Assembly (NCBI GenBank): GCA_027487835.1
Contig: JAIYCU010000020.1
Coordinates: forward strand, 74,970 to 138,969
From: Bacteroidota bacterium
GTDB lineage: Bacteria; Bacteroidota; Bacteroidia; UKL13-3
Reading direction: 5' to 3'
DNA length: 64,000 nucleotides
Of this stretch, positions 61,980-64,000 are shown piece after piece (position 1 is the first letter of the stretch; every line of letters begins with the position of its first letter). The notes beneath the pieces are model-generated. The model was given only the letters and a program-made list of their open reading frames with translations, was not told the origin of the DNA and did not search any database. A program made the position numbers and the translations under genes.

Positions 61980-63026
61980 ATGGCTTATATCTCAGGAATA
62001 CAGCAAGTTGGAATTGGATGTGTTAATTCACCAGAAACTTTTAAGTGGTTAAGAAATGCCTTAGGTGTAAACGTTCAAATTTTTGATGATGAGGCGCAAG
62101 CGCCGCTTATGACAAAATACACAGGTGGTGAGGTGCATAAGAGAAGAGCCATTTTGGCAATGAATATGAATGGGGGCGGTGGGGCTGAAATTTGGCAATT
62201 CACGAGCAGAACACCTTCTGTTGGTCCCGCAATCAAAATTGGAGATTTAGGTATTAATGCCGTGAAGTTTAAGTCGACCAATCCCAAAATGTCTTATAGC
62301 AATTCACAAGCTAAGGGTATAAAACTTTCAAGTATTGGGGTTGATCCAAAGGGTGATCAAAATTATATATTGGAAGACTTTGCAGGAAATTCCTACCAAG
62401 TTGTAAAAGACCTTAGTTGGTTTAAATCGCAAAGTTTCATGCAAGGAGGCGCCTGCGGCGCCTTAATTGGTGTTAGTAACATGGACCTTTCAATCGCTTT
62501 TTATCAAAATGGTTTAGGTATAAATAAGTTGATTTATGATGTTACCGGTACATTTGATGATCTTGGTGATGAAAATAAAGACAAAAAGTTTAGAAGAGCC
62601 TTACTTAAGTTTAATAATCCTTTTACTGCTCCTTTTAGTAAACTTTTAGGCGATGTACAAATTGAACTTATCCAAAGCTTGGATAGAACCCCTAATAAAA
62701 CATTTGAAAATAGGTTCTGGGGCGATTTAGGTTTTATTCATCTTTGCTTTGATGTGCCCGATCTTCATCGGTTAAAACTTAATTTAGAAAAGTTTAAATA
62801 CCCGCTTACCGTCGACAGCGGAGATACATTTGACATGGGTGAATCAGGTGGAAGATTTGCATATGTTGAAGATCCAGATGGAACCCTCATTGAAATGGTT
62901 GAAACCCATAAAGTGCCTATTTTAAAGAAGTTTAACTGGTTTTTAGATTTAAAGAAAAGAGGCCAACACAAACCATTACCCAATTGGATGCTAAGCCTCA
63001 TGGGTTTAAATAAAATAAAAGATTAA
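61980..63026 (+). CDS. double-VOC (glyoxalase-fold) protein
   Basis: The 348-residue protein has two VOC domains: one from residue 1 (AYISGIQQVGIGCVNSPETFKWLRNALGV), the second from about 155 (GALIGVSNMDLSIAFYQNGLGI) to SGGRFAYVEDPDGTLIEMVETHKVP. I start it at ATG 61980; TTG 61971 overlaps the SDR gene. Metal ligands appear only in part. Its role is unknown; the fold fits dioxygenase, isomerase or lyase activity. Two GC-rich hairpins (62093-62104, 62447-62463) are inside. Confidence 0.85.
   Translation: MAYISGIQQVGIGCVNSPETFKWLRNALGVNVQIFDDEAQAPLMTKYTGGEVHKRRAILAMNMNGGGGAEIWQFTSRTPSVGPAIKIGDLGINAVKFKSTNPKMSYSNSQAKGIKLSSIGVDPKGDQNYILEDFAGNSYQVVKDLSWFKSQSFMQGGACGALIGVSNMDLSIAFYQNGLGINKLIYDVTGTFDDLGDENKDKKFRRALLKFNNPFTAPFSKLLGDVQIELIQSLDRTPNKTFENRFWGDLGFIHLCFDVPDLHRLKLNLEKFKYPLTVDSGDTFDMGESGGRFAYVEDPDGTLIEMVETHKVPILKKFNWFLDLKKRGQHKPLPNWMLSLMGLNKIKD
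62093..62104. repeat. GC-rich palindrome in the double-VOC gene (first)
   Basis: GGCGC-AA-GCGCC, coding for part of EAQAPL. Its core GGCGCAAGCG also occurs in the VWA-gene hairpin. Confidence 0.6.
62447..62463. repeat. GC-rich palindrome in the double-VOC gene (second)
   Basis: AGGCGCC-TGC-GGCGCCT, coding for GGACGAL. Similar in layout to the block in the ABC exporter gene. Confidence 0.65.
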
Positions 63027-63028
63027 GC

Positions 63029-63988
63029 TTAAAAAATTAGTTGGATCAACCCAAAAACAAGTAGCAGATACAAAGGCCATAGAAATAATAGCAAGCCAAA
63101 TATTACACTATCATGAAATAAGGCTTGTTTAAAAAGCTTTTGGGCTATAGCTCTACAAAAGGCATACAAGGGCCAAAATACAAGGGTATGCTTAATGTTT
63201 TTGTATTCTTTTGGTTTAAAATGTTGCGTTGAATCAAGGTTTAATGCTTCCAATATCTCTGGAACGTTCTTCTTTTCCCTAGCTAGTTTTTGTAATTGGG
63301 CCCTAAAATTTAGGTGTTCCTCACTATTGGGTTTCATATTTGGAAGTACAGGAATAAGTTTGGCTAAACTGTCAAAAACTTTTGTGTTAAATTCCCTTAC
63401 AAATTGAGCTTCATTTTCATGAATTTTGAATGAATTTTGCTCAATGACTTTGCCAATATTGACGAGGGTGACCTTGCCTTCTCCTTCATAATGTTCATAG
63501 GTGATACCAATTGGAATCACTACTAAATTCTTGCTATCGTTCTCACTTCTCCACGCTTTTAAGGCCAAACGAGCTAACCCTTTTCGCATAGGTCGTAAAT
63601 CCCAATTGTTTACTGATAAACCTTCTGCAAATAGAATTACCATTTTTCTTTGTACCAGAATATTTTGACATGCGTCAAAAGTGTCATTATTCTTACCCAA
63701 GTTTTCTTTGCCCTCACTCAACCTATAAATAGGTAACATGTTTAAAGAATGTAAAATAGGCCTAGTATAGTTATTATTAAAAGCATCTCCACGTGCTAAA
63801 ACATACGTTTCACGCTTAATATGAGCACCTACTACTATTGCATCCAAGAAAGAGTTTGGATGATTAAGTGCCAAAAGCACTGGCTTGTTTAATGGTATAT
63901 TTTCTTCACCACTAATTACAAGTTTATCAAAGAAAATTTTAGAAATTAACTTTGTATTGATTTTACAGAATGTATAAAATAATCCCAT
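63029..63988 (-). CDS. 1-acyl-glycerol-3-phosphate acyltransferase family (PlsC-like) protein
   Basis: The 319-residue protein has the acyltransferase block LLALNHPNSFLDAIVVG (His-x5-Asp form common in Bacteroidota), VILFAEGLSVNNWDLRPMRKGLARLAL (FPEG-like block) and VIPIGITYEHY. The C-terminal ~45 residues have a hydrophobic pair (HDSVIFGLLLFLWPLYLLLVFGLIQLIF). It should acylate a lysophospholipid or similar acceptor. It converges on the double-VOC gene with two bases between, and starts only 12 bases from the window end. Confidence 0.88.
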   Translation of the reverse strand: MGLFYTFCKINTKLISKIFFDKLVISGEENIPLNKPVLLALNHPNSFLDAIVVGAHIKRETYVLARGDAFNNNYTRPILHSLNMLPIYRLSEGKENLGKNNDTFDACQNILVQRKMVILFAEGLSVNNWDLRPMRKGLARLALKAWRSENDSKNLVVIPIGITYEHYEGEGKVTLVNIGKVIEQNSFKIHENEAQFVREFNTKVFDSLAKLIPVLPNMKPNSEEHLNFRAQLQKLAREKKNVPEILEALNLDSTQHFKPKEYKNIKHTLVFWPLYAFCRAIAQKLFKQALFHDSVIFGLLLFLWPLYLLLVFGLIQLIF

Positions 63989-64000
63989 GCTTTACAATAG

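Overview
The window looks like chromosomal DNA from a free-living member of the Bacteroidota. The base composition is AT-rich (high-30s % GC by eye). Four secreted proteins end in type IX secretion (T9SS) C-terminal sorting domains, and a PorV/PorQ-like protein is present. Several genes have flavobacterial-type promoters (TTG, 17-22 bases, TAnnTTTG), and dnaK is preceded by a clean sigma-54 site. No rRNA, tRNA, prophage, insertion sequence or CRISPR array was seen. Genus cannot be assigned from this window.

Layout: 1-2000 holds the 3' part of obgE, a one-domain asparaginase-like protein and a DUF2071 protein. 2.1-5 kb carries korAB (2-oxoacid:ferredoxin oxidoreductase). 5.1-7.7 kb is a large T9SS surface protein with a choice-of-anchor/Reeler-like head, followed by convergent dnaK and a lipoprotein. 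10.9-18.7 kb is a plus-strand run: panB, an RluA-type pseudouridine synthase, a beta-lactamase-fold hydrolase, pruA, ribD, a YigZ/IMPACT protein and a secreted metallopeptidase. 18.7-24.1 kb is a minus-strand run: rlmN, then a coupled operon of ECF sigma factor, small membrane protein, Spy/CnrX-like protein, MbnP-like protein, MauG/MbnH-like di-haem enzyme and a YHYH-domain T9SS protein. 24.9-25.3 kb is a 21-bp tandem repeat array in front of nnr. 26.8-29.6 kb holds a dipeptide epimerase and a split MnmC (oxidase plus MnmD). 29.6-34.6 kb holds a VWA protein and a MoxR-like ATPase separated by an S8 peptidase. 35.2-38.5 kb is an AT-rich island with a porin, a pentameric ligand-gated ion channel homologue and a second porin. 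38.7-51 kb is housekeeping: AMP nucleosidase, ABC exporter, odhB, pyrG, yidC and tyrS among others. 51-56.6 kb has signalling and envelope proteins, 56.6-60.5 kb three polysaccharide genes (ligase/polymerase, Wzz-like, flippase), and 60.5-64 kb rnhB, an SDR, a double-VOC protein and a PlsC-like acyltransferase.

The most unusual signal belongs to no gene. The 10-base word GGTTCAAACC, usually inside TTTGGTTCAAACCGAAA, occurs 18 times exactly on one strand or the other. My hand estimate of chance expectation is about 0.1. Copies lie in both orientations, in all reading frames of unrelated genes, and between genes, so selection acts on DNA rather than protein. It resembles the behaviour of DNA-uptake, Chi-like or other genome-wide recognition words, but its role is unknown.

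Three other items stand out: the ECF sigma/small membrane protein/CnrX-like trio in front of an MbnP-MbnH copper pair, the ligand-gated channel gene 5 bases behind a porin gene, and the alternating 21-bp repeat array whose end carries the nnr promoter.
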